DNA of 64,000 nucleotides from Flavisericum labens (GTDB taxonomy: Bacteria; Bacteroidota; Bacteroidia; Flavobacteriales; Flavobacteriaceae): NCBI RefSeq assembly GCF_045446075.1, contig NZ_JBJJBQ010000002.1, positions 186,001 through 250,000 of the forward strand, read 5' to 3'. Below the pieces are notes generated by a model. The model had not been told where the DNA came from and ran no database searches. It worked only from the letters and a program-made list of their open reading frames with translations. The stretch's first letter is position 1; every line of letters starts with the position of its first letter. Both the position numbers and the translations under genes were made by a program. Shown piece after piece: positions 55,885 to 64,000 of the stretch.

Positions 55885-57525
55885 ATGACAACTACTACAA
55901 AATACATATTTGTAACCGGCGGGGTTACTTCATCACTCGGTAAAGGTATTATAGCAGCATCTCTGGCTAAATTGTTACAGGCTCAAGGTTATCGGGTTAC
56001 TATTCAAAAATTAGATCCTTATATTAATGTTGATCCAGGAACACTAAATCCTTACGAACATGGGGAGTGTTACGTAACAGAAGACGGAGCAGAAACCGAT
56101 TTAGATTTGGGTCATTACGAGCGTTTTTTAAACAGACCTACCAGCCAAGCCAATAATGTAACTACTGGACGAATTTACCAAAGCGTTATACAAAAGGAAC
56201 GCCGCGGTGAGTTTTTAGGTAAAACGGTTCAAGTTGTTCCGCATATTACCGATGAAATAAAAGAGCGTATCCAGATACTTGGGAAATCAGGTAATTATGA
56301 TATTGTTATCACTGAAATTGGTGGGACTGTTGGGGATATAGAGTCTTTACCATACATAGAAGCCGTTAGGCAATTGCGTTGGGATTTGGGTGAAAATAAC
56401 GGTATTGTAATTCATTTAACATTGGTGCCATACCTTGCTGCTGCAGGCGAATTAAAAACAAAACCAACTCAGCATAGTGTGAAAACCCTTATGGAAAGCG
56501 GTGTTCAGGCCGATATTTTGGTTTGTAGAACAGAGCATGATTTGCCGTCAGATTTGCGTAGGAAGCTAGCATTGTTCTGTAACGTTAAGGAAGACGCCGT
56601 AATACAATCCATAGATGCTTCAACCATTTACGATGTGCCTAATTTAATGCTTGAACAGGGACTCGACAAAGTGGTGTTAAGGCAACTAAATTTAGATAGT
56701 TCAAAACCAGATATAGATCAGTGGAACCAGTTTTTAGAACGTCATAAAAATCCGAAAACCGAAATTACAATCGGCCTAATTGGAAAATATGTAGAGCTGC
56801 AAGATTCCTATAAGTCCATATTGGAGGCTTTTATTCATGCAGGTGCAGAAAACGAAGTAAAAGTTAACGTAGAATCTGTTCATTCTGAATATATAAACAA
56901 CGATAATGCAGGACTTATGCTTGGCCATTTAGATGGAGTTTTGGTAGCGCCAGGCTTTGGTGAGCGAGGTATTGAAGGTAAAATTGATGCCGTAAGGTAC
57001 GTTCGCGAAAATAACGTGCCATTTTTAGGTATATGTTTGGGAATGCAAATGGCAGTTATTGAGTTTGCCAGAAACGTTTTGGAACTTAAGAATGCCGATT
57101 CAACAGAAATGAATACGCAAACCGAAAACCCAGTAATAGCCTTAATGGAAGATCAAAAAACGGTTATAGATAAAGGCGGTACTATGCGCTTGGGTGCTTG
57201 GGCTTGCGATTTAAAAATGGGCAGTAAAGTACGTGATATTTACAAAGCTGAAAGTATTGCCGAAAGACACAGACACCGTTACGAGTTTAACGGAGACTAC
57301 AAAGAACAGTTTGAAGCTGCTGGAATGAAAGCAACAGGTTTAAATCCAGATACTGGACTTGTAGAGATTGTTGAGTTGCTAGATCACCCATGGTTTGTGG
57401 GCGTGCAATACCACCCGGAATATAAAAGTACAGTGGCCAATCCGCATCCGTTATTCGTAGCATTTGTAAAGGCTGCCCTTAGCCATAAGAAAAAAAAGAG
57501 TGCCACTATGGCACAAAACAAATAA
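55885..57525 (+). CDS. pyrG: CTP synthase
   Basis: A 546-residue enzyme that makes CTP from UTP, ATP and glutamine. The N-terminal synthetase domain starts YIFVTGGVTSSLGKGIIAASL and has QKLDPYINVDPGTLNPYEHGE. The C-terminal class I glutamine amidotransferase has the catalytic Cys in FLGICLGMQMAVIEFARNV and the His/Glu in VGVQYHPEYKS. The length is normal, with a Lys-rich tail. The gene has its own -7 box. The gap to yidC contains a perfect palindrome. Confidence 0.98.
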   Translation: MTTTTKYIFVTGGVTSSLGKGIIAASLAKLLQAQGYRVTIQKLDPYINVDPGTLNPYEHGECYVTEDGAETDLDLGHYERFLNRPTSQANNVTTGRIYQSVIQKERRGEFLGKTVQVVPHITDEIKERIQILGKSGNYDIVITEIGGTVGDIESLPYIEAVRQLRWDLGENNGIVIHLTLVPYLAAAGELKTKPTQHSVKTLMESGVQADILVCRTEHDLPSDLRRKLALFCNVKEDAVIQSIDASTIYDVPNLMLEQGLDKVVLRQLNLDSSKPDIDQWNQFLERHKNPKTEITIGLIGKYVELQDSYKSILEAFIHAGAENEVKVNVESVHSEYINNDNAGLMLGHLDGVLVAPGFGERGIEGKIDAVRYVRENNVPFLGICLGMQMAVIEFARNVLELKNADSTEMNTQTENPVIALMEDQKTVIDKGGTMRLGAWACDLKMGSKVRDIYKAESIAERHRHRYEFNGDYKEQFEAAGMKATGLNPDTGLVEIVELLDHPWFVGVQYHPEYKSTVANPHPLFVAFVKAALSHKKKKSATMAQNK

Positions 57526-57559
57526 GTGGTTAGTTTTTTGATTTAACTTAACGATTAAA

Positions 57560-57592
57560 AGACCTGATAGGTTACTGTAACCTATCAGGTCT
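57560..57592. repeat. Perfect palindrome between pyrG and yidC
   Basis: Sixteen bases starting AGACCTGATAGG (57560-57575) pair fully with 57577-57592 around a single central T. It has no T tail, so it is a poor terminator. It resembles the palindrome at 43615-43642. Confidence 0.75.
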
Positions 57593-57603
57593 AAATTTAA
57601 AAT

Positions 57604-59496
57604 ATGGAAGAAAAAAAGTTAGACATTAATTCGATTATAGGTTTTATCCTGATTTTTGGAATTTTAGCCTATATGCTTTGGCAAAACCAACCCACTCCAG
57701 AAGAGTTGGAAGCTCAAGAAAAAGCTAAGCAAGAACAAGTTGAGGCTGAACAAGAGACTAAGAAACAGGAGGAAACTTTAATAACTACAGCAGATGATTT
57801 TGTGGTAGGGGAAGAGGTAGACTCGCTTCAGCAAGTAAAATTGAAGAACAAGTTAGGTGCATTTGCTTATTCGGCCATGCAATCGTCTGAAGGCGAAACC
57901 GTAGTTGAAAGTGATTTATTGGCCTTAAAATTCAATAATAAAGGCGGATATCTTTCTGAAGTAAAACTGAAACAATTTGTTGATTACGATTCACTTCCCA
58001 TTTATTTAGTTAAAGATGATAATGCGTCTTTGAACATCAATTTTGGAACAACCGACAGCAGAATTTTAAATACCAGAGATTTGCCGTTTGTCCCATCGGT
58101 AGCCAAAAACGGAGACGTAACAGTGGTCTCCATGAAACTAAAAGTTTCTGAAACCAAGTTTCTTGAGTATCGCTACGAAGTTAAAGATGGTGATTATATG
58201 ATGGGCTTTACGGTTCGTTCTCAAGGTTTGAACGATGTTATAAACAGTTCGCAAGATATCAACCTAGATTGGAAATTAAAAGGTTATCGTCACGCGAAAA
58301 GTATTTCATATGAAAACAGGTATACCGATATCCATTACGATTACGAAGGTGGTAAGGATGATTACACGGGTGCCCGTGATGCGGAAGAAAATATTGAACA
58401 AGTATCTTGGATTGGCTATAAACAACATTTCTTTACATCGGTACTTTTAACCGACACACCATTTAAAAAGGCTGAATTAACGGCTAATAATTTGGTAGAA
58501 GATGAAGCGATTGATACGGTTTACACCAAGATGTTTGCATCAAAAATCCCATTAGAATTACAAGGCGGTGAGATAAGTCAAAGTATGGATTGGTACTATG
58601 GGCCAAGTGATTTTAAGGTTTTAAACGCATACGACAGAAACTTAGATGAAATCGTACCCTTTGGATGGGGTATTTTCGGTTGGATAAACCGTTATGTATT
58701 CATGCCGTTGTTTGCCTTTTTAGGTGCTTATATGCCTTACGGTATTGCTATTGTGGTGATGACCATTTTAGTGAAAATCATGTTGTCTTTTGTTCAATAC
58801 AAGCAGTTTTTGTCTCAGGCTAAAATGAAAATTTTAAAGCCCGAATTAGACGAAATTCGTAATAAATACAAAGACAATAAAATGAAAGCGCAACAAGAAA
58901 CCATGGCCTTGCAAACTAAAGCAGGAGCTAGCCCCATGGCGGGATGTTTGCCGGCTTTAATTCAGTTGCCGGTGTTCTATGCGCTCTTTCAGTTTTTCCC
59001 ATCGGCGTTCGATTTAAGACAAAAAAGCTTCCTTTGGGCAGACGATTTATCGTCTTACGATGTAATAGCCAATTTGCCGTTCAGTATTCCATTTTATGGC
59101 AATCACGTTAGTTTGTTCCCCATATTGGCATCGATAGCTATATTCTTTTACATGCGCTTAACAACAGGGCAAAATATGCAAGCGCAACCGCAGCAGGAAG
59201 GTATGCCTGATATGGCTAAAATGATGAAGTACATGATGTACTTTTCACCAATTATGATGTTGTTTTTCTTTAACAACTATGCTTCTGGTTTGAGTTTGTA
59301 TTACTTTATTTCTAACTTGATTAGTATTGGAATTATCTTGGTCATTAAAAACTATATTCTTGACGAGGATAAAATTCACGCACAAATTCAAGAGAAAAAG
59401 AAAAAGCCCAAAAAGCAGAGTCGTTTTCAGAAAAAAATGGCCGATATGATGGAACAGGCCGAAAAGCAAAAACAAATACAAAACAAGCGTAAATAA
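57604..59496 (+). CDS. yidC: Membrane protein insertase YidC
   Basis: A 630-residue inner-membrane insertase. An N-terminal helix (IIGFILIFGILAYMLWQNQ) is followed by an acidic/Gln-rich linker and a large periplasmic domain (to about 350). The conserved core then has GWINRYVFMPLFAFLGAYM, AIVVMTILVKIMLSFVQYKQ, AGCLPALIQLPVFYALFQFF and SLYYFISNLISIGIILVIKN. The Lys-rich cytoplasmic tail can contact ribosomes. The length and layout are those of Gram-negative YidC. A terminator lies after it. Confidence 0.97.
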   Translation: MEEKKLDINSIIGFILIFGILAYMLWQNQPTPEELEAQEKAKQEQVEAEQETKKQEETLITTADDFVVGEEVDSLQQVKLKNKLGAFAYSAMQSSEGETVVESDLLALKFNNKGGYLSEVKLKQFVDYDSLPIYLVKDDNASLNINFGTTDSRILNTRDLPFVPSVAKNGDVTVVSMKLKVSETKFLEYRYEVKDGDYMMGFTVRSQGLNDVINSSQDINLDWKLKGYRHAKSISYENRYTDIHYDYEGGKDDYTGARDAEENIEQVSWIGYKQHFFTSVLLTDTPFKKAELTANNLVEDEAIDTVYTKMFASKIPLELQGGEISQSMDWYYGPSDFKVLNAYDRNLDEIVPFGWGIFGWINRYVFMPLFAFLGAYMPYGIAIVVMTILVKIMLSFVQYKQFLSQAKMKILKPELDEIRNKYKDNKMKAQQETMALQTKAGASPMAGCLPALIQLPVFYALFQFFPSAFDLRQKSFLWADDLSSYDVIANLPFSIPFYGNHVSLFPILASIAIFFYMRLTTGQNMQAQPQQEGMPDMAKMMKYMMYFSPIMMLFFFNNYASGLSLYYFISNLISIGIILVIKNYILDEDKIHAQIQEKKKKPKKQSRFQKKMADMMEQAEKQKQIQNKRK

Positions 59497-59499
59497 TTT

Positions 59500-59577
59500 G
59501 TTAACCTAAACTAGTTTTTAGGTTAACATCATATAAATTTATGAAAGCTGCCGCAACAATTGTTTGGCAGCTTTTTT
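59500..59577 (+). terminator. Double hairpin terminator after yidC
   Basis: GTTAACCTAAA/TTTAGGTTAAC (59500-59527) is followed by AAAGCTGCC/GGCAGCTTT (59544-59574). The second contains the inner palindrome AACAATTGTT and ends in a T run. The second hairpin is the intrinsic terminator. Confidence 0.85.
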
Positions 59578-59625
59578 ATTATAAGAAATTAAAAAAATGA
59601 ACGTTAGTAATCAAAAGGTATTAAT

Positions 59626-60297
59626 ATGAAAATAATAAAATGCTTCTTTCTTTTTTTTGCTTTTACTAGTGCTGTTTTTGCACAAAAATTCAATCAATTT
59701 GACACCAACGGAAAACGACATGGCAAATGGCAAAAAAAACATGAGAATACCGATGTTTTAAGGTACGAAGGTGAATTTTTGCACGGAAAAGAAATAGGAC
59801 TTTTCAAATTCTATAAAAATTATAGGAACAAAGCGGTCTTATCTGCAACTAAACAATTTAATGCTAATAATAATATAGCCGAGGTCAAGTTTTTTACATC
59901 AAAAGGTAAATTGGTAAGCGAAGGGCAAATGGATGGAAAAACATATATAGGTACTTGGAAATATTATCAAAAACACAACGATAACCTTTTGGCTTTAGAA
60001 AATTATAACAATCAAGGCCAATTGAATGAAGAGCGTTTTGTTTATTATCCAAATGAGCAAATCGCCGAAAAACAAACTTACGTTGATGGCGAACTGCATG
60101 GTGAGTCTGTTTGGTATTCGGAAAATAATATTATCGTAAAATCCTATGTTTACGAAAATGATGAATTGCATGGCAAAGCCGAATTTTTTAATGGAAAGGG
60201 AGAATTGGTGTGTGAAGGCAGCTATAAAAGGGATAAAAAACACGGTGTCTGGAAATATTATGAAAACGGTAAATTAGTAAAACAAGAAAACTTTTAG
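59626..60297 (+). CDS. Secreted MORN-repeat protein (YwqK-like)
   Basis: A 223-residue protein with a signal peptide (MKIIKCFFLFFAFTSAVFAQ) and repeated MORN-like units. Examples are NGKRHGKWQKKHEN, LRYEGEFLHGKEIGLFKFY, DGELHGESVWYSENN, ENDELHGKAEFFNGKGEL and RDKKHGVWKYYENGKL. Such proteins are often annotated YwqK-family antitoxin in Bacteroidota, but no toxin gene lies beside it and it is exported, so an antitoxin role is doubtful. It has its own terminator. Confidence 0.88.
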   Translation: MKIIKCFFLFFAFTSAVFAQKFNQFDTNGKRHGKWQKKHENTDVLRYEGEFLHGKEIGLFKFYKNYRNKAVLSATKQFNANNNIAEVKFFTSKGKLVSEGQMDGKTYIGTWKYYQKHNDNLLALENYNNQGQLNEERFVYYPNEQIAEKQTYVDGELHGESVWYSENNIIVKSYVYENDELHGKAEFFNGKGELVCEGSYKRDKKHGVWKYYENGKLVKQENF

Positions 60298-60312
60298 ACC
60301 CAGTACAAATCA

Positions 60313-60348
60313 AAAGACTCCCTAATTGCTTAAGGAGTCTTTCTTTTT
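60313..60348 (+). terminator. Terminator after the MORN-repeat gene
   Basis: AAAGACTCC (60313-60321) pairs with GGAGTCTTT (60334-60342), followed by TCTTTTT. Confidence 0.85.
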
Positions 60349-60409
60349 CATAGGCAATTTTTGAGAGTAAACTGCCTAAATTCAACAAACCAAACTAAAA
60401 TTTATTATC

Positions 60410-61393
60410 TTATTCAAGAGGAAGTAAAATGACTTTATCAATAACGTGAACTACGCCATTTACTGCTTGTATGTCCACTAAAGATGTTACTATCTTACTT
60501 GTTCTTCCATTGGCATCCGTCAATGTGAATTCTGTTGCGTCAGCAGTGATATCTCCACCTAGGGTAGTAACTGAACCACTCGTTAGTTGAGTTGATTGAA
60601 CATTGGCATTAACAATATGATATAATAGAACGGCATCAACAGCCGCAGTTTCTACCTCTGTTAATGCGCTTACACCCAATTCTGGCAGCACAGATACAAA
60701 AGCATCATTGGTTGGAGCAAATACTGTAAAGGGGCCAGCTGTACCATCTGAAACGGTATTGATATAAGGAACTGTTGGCGAACCTGTGTCAGCATAGGCC
60801 AAAGCATCTACCAAAGTTGACAAGGCTGGATTTGATGTTGCAAATGTCGCAATAGTAGGTAAATCAATTACCTTGTCTACCACATGTACAATTCCATTGG
60901 TGGTCTCAATATCCGGCAATTCAACAGAAGCGTATCCATTAAATATAACTCCTGATGTTCCGTCATAATAAAGACTCAAATTTGTTCCAGTGGGGCCGTT
61001 AGCTAAAGTATTTGCGTATCCGGTATTACCAATTAGCGCAGAAGAACTAATGTTTGCATCTGCAATTACATGATTAAGCAAGATTTGGGTTAAAACATCA
61101 TTAGGTACTTCAGACAGGTCATTAAAGCCTTTGTTGGCTAAAAAATCGGTAAATGCTTTATTCGTTGGAGCTAATACGGTCTTGTCTCCAGAGGCCGAAA
61201 GTGCATCTGCCAAACCAGCTTGAATTACTGCATCAACAAGGATACTCAAATCGCCTGTTGCTTGGGCGGTTTCAACAATATTTAAAGTTGGTCCTTTAGG
61301 ACCATTATTGTCATCGTCATTACTACAGGAAACCAAAAGGCTTGTGATAAAAAGGAAAATCGTAAATTTTTGAAATGTTTTTAGGGTGTTCAT
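60410..61393 (-). CDS. Surface lipoprotein with two fasciclin (FAS1) domains
   Basis: A protein of about 327 residues. The signal MNTLKTFQKFTIFLFITSLLVSC ends in a lipobox Cys followed by SNDDDNN, which resembles the acidic surface-export signal of Bacteroidota lipoproteins. Two FAS1 domains follow; each has the TVLAPTNKAFTDFL or TVFAPTNDAFVSVL motif and ends with NGVVHVIDKVI or NGIVHVVDKVI. FAS1 proteins mediate adhesion. The ATG at 61393 starts the lipoprotein signal; a longer frame to 61444 crosses the promoter. Confidence 0.92.
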   Translation of the reverse strand: MNTLKTFQKFTIFLFITSLLVSCSNDDDNNGPKGPTLNIVETAQATGDLSILVDAVIQAGLADALSASGDKTVLAPTNKAFTDFLANKGFNDLSEVPNDVLTQILLNHVIADANISSSALIGNTGYANTLANGPTGTNLSLYYDGTSGVIFNGYASVELPDIETTNGIVHVVDKVIDLPTIATFATSNPALSTLVDALAYADTGSPTVPYINTVSDGTAGPFTVFAPTNDAFVSVLPELGVSALTEVETAAVDAVLLYHIVNANVQSTQLTSGSVTTLGGDITADATEFTLTDANGRTSKIVTSLVDIQAVNGVVHVIDKVILLPLE

Positions 61394-61420
61394 AACATAT
61401 AATTTTATTGTTTTGTTAAA

Positions 61421-61428
61421 CAAAAGTA
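61421..61428 (-). promoter_or_regulatory. -7 promoter box of the fasciclin gene
   Basis: On the minus strand TACTTTTG matches TAnnTTTG exactly, 27 bp before the ATG at 61393. It excludes the longer start at 61444. Confidence 0.7.
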
Positions 61429-61547
61429 TAAAATAATTAAACAAAAAACTAAAAATTGTTCAATTAAATTTCAATATAGTTAAACAAAATTTAATTTATG
61501 CTATAAGTCATTTGATTTCATCATCTGTGAAATAAGGGATTTATGTG

Positions 61548-61555
61548 TATCTTTG
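61548..61555 (+). promoter_or_regulatory. -7 promoter box of mnmA
   Basis: TATCTTTG matches TAnnTTTG exactly, 17 bp before the ATG at 61573. Confidence 0.72.
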
Positions 61556-61572
61556 CGCATTAAAATTTTAAA

Positions 61573-62760
61573 ATGAAAAGGGTTGTAATTGGACTTTCCG
61601 GAGGTGTTGATTCTAGCGTAGCTGCTTATCTCTTAAAGGAGCAAGGGTATGAAGTTATTGGTCTGTTTATGAAAAATTGGCATGACGATTCGGTAACCAT
61701 ATCTAATGAATGTCCGTGGTTAGATGACAGTAATGATGCTATGCTGGTTTCTGAAAAATTGGGAATTCCTTTTCAAACAGTCGACTTAAGTGAGCAATAT
61801 AAAGAGCGTATTGTGGATTACATGTTTGATGAATATGAAAAGGGAAGGACTCCAAATCCTGATGTGCTATGTAACCGGGAAATTAAGTTCGACGTTTTTA
61901 TGAAGATTGCTTTAGAACTGGGCGCCGATTATGTGGCAACCGGCCATTATTGTAGAAAAGGAACAATAGAAAAAGATGGAAAGGAAATTTACCAGTTGTT
62001 GGCAGGTATTGATGGAAATAAGGACCAATCCTATTTTTTATGCCAACTATTTCAGGAGCAATTGGCTAAATCGTTGTTTCCTATTGGAGAGCTTACCAAA
62101 CCCGAAGTGCGCGAAATTGCTTCAAAACTAGATTTGGTTACTGCGGAAAAGAAAGATTCGCAAGGGCTTTGTTTTATAGGTAAGGTGAGGTTACCCGATT
62201 TTCTTCAGCAGCAACTAAAGCCCAAAGAAGGTGTTATTGTTGAAGTCCCAAGAGAACAAGAAATTTTCAATAATATTGAAACGCAGTTCACTTCAGAAGA
62301 AGAAAAATTAAAATACTTATCTCGAAAAATTGATTACACTTTAGATGACGGAAAAGTGGTTGGCAAACACCAAGGTGCGCATTATTTTACTAAAGGCCAA
62401 CGAAAGGGTCTAGCAGTAGGAGGTACTGTTGAACCCTTATTTGTGATTGAAACCGACGTTAAAGAAAATGTTATTTACACGGGGCAAGGCAAAGAACACC
62501 CAGGTTTATTAAAAAGAGCCCTATTTATTGATGATGATGAATTGCATTGGGTTCGTGAAGATTTAGCTTTAAAGGCAGGCGAAACAATGCAGGTCATGGC
62601 TAGAATACGTTATCGTCAGCCATTAGAAAAAGCAATCTTACACTGCGTTGATAGTGGTTTATATGTGGAGTTTCAAAATTTTCAATCGGCAATAACGGAA
62701 GGGCAATTTGTTGCTTGGTATAATGATGATGAGCTAATAGGTTCTGGAGTAATTTCGTAA
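61573..62760 (+). CDS. mnmA: tRNA-specific 2-thiouridylase MnmA
   Basis: A 395-residue enzyme that adds sulfur at U34 of tRNA-Lys, -Glu and -Gln. The ATP-pyrophosphatase loop is VIGLSGGVDSSVAAYLL. The first catalytic Cys is in RTPNPDVLCNREIKF and the persulfide-bearing Cys in DSQGLCFIGKVRL. The family motif ATGHYCRK and the C-terminal barrel domain are present. It is slightly longer than the E. coli protein. The subtilase gene begins 21 bp after its stop. Confidence 0.97.
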   Translation: MKRVVIGLSGGVDSSVAAYLLKEQGYEVIGLFMKNWHDDSVTISNECPWLDDSNDAMLVSEKLGIPFQTVDLSEQYKERIVDYMFDEYEKGRTPNPDVLCNREIKFDVFMKIALELGADYVATGHYCRKGTIEKDGKEIYQLLAGIDGNKDQSYFLCQLFQEQLAKSLFPIGELTKPEVREIASKLDLVTAEKKDSQGLCFIGKVRLPDFLQQQLKPKEGVIVEVPREQEIFNNIETQFTSEEEKLKYLSRKIDYTLDDGKVVGKHQGAHYFTKGQRKGLAVGGTVEPLFVIETDVKENVIYTGQGKEHPGLLKRALFIDDDELHWVREDLALKAGETMQVMARIRYRQPLEKAILHCVDSGLYVEFQNFQSAITEGQFVAWYNDDELIGSGVIS

Positions 62761-62781
62761 CTTGGCTAAAATCATTGCTAT

Positions 62782-64000
62782 ATGAAAATGTTTTTTTTTG
62801 TTCTGAGTTTGGCTTTAATTGGTGGTCATCTCTTTGCACAACAAGATGCGTGGGTCTATTTTACAGACAAAGAAAATGTAGCGGCTTCAATTTCAACCCC
62901 CATTTCTATACTTACACAAAAAGCCATCGATAGGAAAAATGCACACGGCATCAATATTGACGAACGAGATGTTCCTGTAAATGAATCTTACATTACTCAA
63001 TTAAAAACTCAAACGGGTATTACCGTTTTGGCAAAATCAAAATGGTTTAACGCTACTCATGTTCGAGGCAGCCAATCAGATATAGAAGCGCTTATAGTTT
63101 TGAATTTTGTTAGTTCTATTGATTTTGCCGATAAAAGTTTAAACAATAGGGGAAATATCAACAAGACAAAAAAGCATGAGTCTAAATTTAAGGAACAGTT
63201 AACTGACTTCAATTATGGAAATACAGCAAACCAGATAGAGATGATTAATGTTAATGCTTTACATGTCTTGAATTATACAGGTGAAGGAATGACGGTTGCT
63301 GTATTAGACGGTGGTTTTTCAAACGTAAACATTATGGGTGCGTTTCAAAGACTAAGGGAAGCAGGAAACCTTTTAGGAACATATGATTTTGTAAACAGAA
63401 GCGAGGATGTTTTCATCAATGCCATTGGATCGCATGGTACAAATGTTTTGAGCTGTATGGCCGGGTATATTCAAGATGAATATGTTGGAACTGCTCCGGA
63501 TGCAAAGTATTATCTCTTTACAACAGAAGATGGGTTAAACGAAAACCCGGTAGAGGAAAGTTATTGGGTAGAAGCTGCCGAGCGGGCTGATAGCCTAGGT
63601 ATAGATGTGATAAACACCTCTCTGGGGTATGGCGCTTTTTACGACAACCCAAACTATAATTATTCAGTTTCAGAATACGACGGTTATACAACATTTATAA
63701 CTAAAGGAGCCAATATAGCTTTTGAAAAAGGATTACTGCTGGTAAACTCTGCTGGAAATGAAGGGCTCAGCGGTGTTAATGTCCCTGCTGATTCACCCAA
63801 TGTGCTTTCTGTGGGAGCGGTTAATGCTAATGGAGAGTATGTGACATTTAGTTCGGTAGGAAGTACCATTCAACCTACACAAAAACCCGATGTTGTAGCT
63901 CAAGGCCAAGCAAGTTATATAATCACTAATAATAACACCGTGGCAACAGCCAACGGAACATCGTTTAGTTCTCCAATTTTGGCTGGAGGGGTTGTTTGTC
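62782..64000 (+). CDS. S8 family (subtilisin-like) serine protease, 3' end outside window
   Basis: The frame is open from the ATG at 62782 to the window end (406 complete codons). A signal peptide (MKMFFFVLSLALIGGHLFAQ) and a pro-region of about 150 residues precede the catalytic domain. The triad is visible: Asp in MTVAVLDGGFS, His in AIGSHGTNVLSC and Ser in ANGTSFSSPILAGGV. It is a secreted protease. A T9SS C-terminal domain would be expected for this phylum but lies beyond the window. It lies 21 bp after mnmA. Confidence 0.92.
   Translation, partial: MKMFFFVLSLALIGGHLFAQQDAWVYFTDKENVAASISTPISILTQKAIDRKNAHGINIDERDVPVNESYITQLKTQTGITVLAKSKWFNATHVRGSQSDIEALIVLNFVSSIDFADKSLNNRGNINKTKKHESKFKEQLTDFNYGNTANQIEMINVNALHVLNYTGEGMTVAVLDGGFSNVNIMGAFQRLREAGNLLGTYDFVNRSEDVFINAIGSHGTNVLSCMAGYIQDEYVGTAPDAKYYLFTTEDGLNENPVEESYWVEAAERADSLGIDVINTSLGYGAFYDNPNYNYSVSEYDGYTTFITKGANIAFEKGLLLVNSAGNEGLSGVNVPADSPNVLSVGAVNANGEYVTFSSVGSTIQPTQKPDVVAQGQASYIITNNNTVATANGTSFSSPILAGGVVC

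Noticed and set aside
59626..60297. Toxin-antitoxin system around the YwqK-like protein
   Set aside because: There is no adjacent toxin gene, and the protein carries a signal peptide and MORN-type repeats.
1..64000. CRISPR array, prophage or insertion sequence
   Set aside because: No regularly spaced direct repeats, no transposase or integrase and no phage structural genes were seen on either strand.

Overview
This window is a stretch of chromosome from an AT-rich member of the Bacteroidota, almost certainly a marine-type Flavobacteriaceae. The support is: Bacteroidota promoters (TAnnTTTG, sometimes with TTTG 19 bp upstream) at many starts; a T9SS C-terminal sorting domain on a sugar dehydrogenase; a fasciclin lipoprotein with an acidic stretch after its lipid-anchored Cys; a Rho protein with a long Asn-rich insertion; a fused PutA; and family-specific genes such as BT_3928-type, DUF4293, DUF1599 and DUF2279. 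No phage, insertion sequence, integrase or CRISPR array is visible. Most of the window is core genome.

Layout. 0-6.6 kb: 3' end of ftsY, a secreted unknown, an M48 peptidase, an SRPBCC protein, rimO, an M23 peptidase and a DODA-type dioxygenase. 6.7-9.5 kb: small unknown proteins and an HtrA protease. 9.7-13.7 kb: the tight dapF-GNAT-mltG-DUF2279 operon, then a lysozyme-like gene. 13.8-18.4 kb: dnaA with a low-molecular-weight phosphatase, a T9SS-secreted sugar dehydrogenase and an RsmI-like methylase, plus a divergent thioesterase. 18.5-21.1 kb: an arsenic operon (arsR, DUF6428, arsC, acr3). 21.2-35.1 kb: housekeeping genes (rho, truA, ABC exporter, cdaA with folP, DUF1599, BT_3928-type, a lone peptide-type permease, tpiA, prmA, clpS). 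35.1-47.2 kb: a sulfur/efflux stress region. 47.4-64 kb: tRNA-Arg, putA, a Ca/Na antiporter, an App1 phosphatase, a deoxynucleoside kinase, tRNA-Tyr, pyrG, yidC, a MORN-type protein, a fasciclin lipoprotein, mnmA and the start of a subtilase.

The most interesting part is 35.1-47.2 kb. A Crp/Fnr-type regulator with a Cys-Cys pair sits among four minus-strand transcription units: tolC-adaptor-RND-PII-like-DUF2892; a YeeE/YedE pair with TauE; a CstB-like persulfide dioxygenase-rhodanese with DUF2892 and a metal-binding HMA protein; and thioredoxin with a frameshifted thiopurine-methyltransferase-like gene. Upstream of each of the four I find the same palindrome, close to TGTAACAATnGTTACA, always centred 28.5 or 29.5 bp upstream of a -7 box. 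That is the position of a class II activator site. I infer one local regulon linking thiosulfate/persulfide handling, thiol redox and efflux.

Several starts needed correction. In rimO, dapF and DUF4293 the earliest start-like codon is a TTG lying inside the -7 promoter box, so the true start is the next ATG. The permease near 31.25 kb appears to need a non-standard start codon. A 50-residue small protein at 51.3-51.5 kb is easily missed. A structured, dispersed-type RNA-like element lies at about 39.0 kb.
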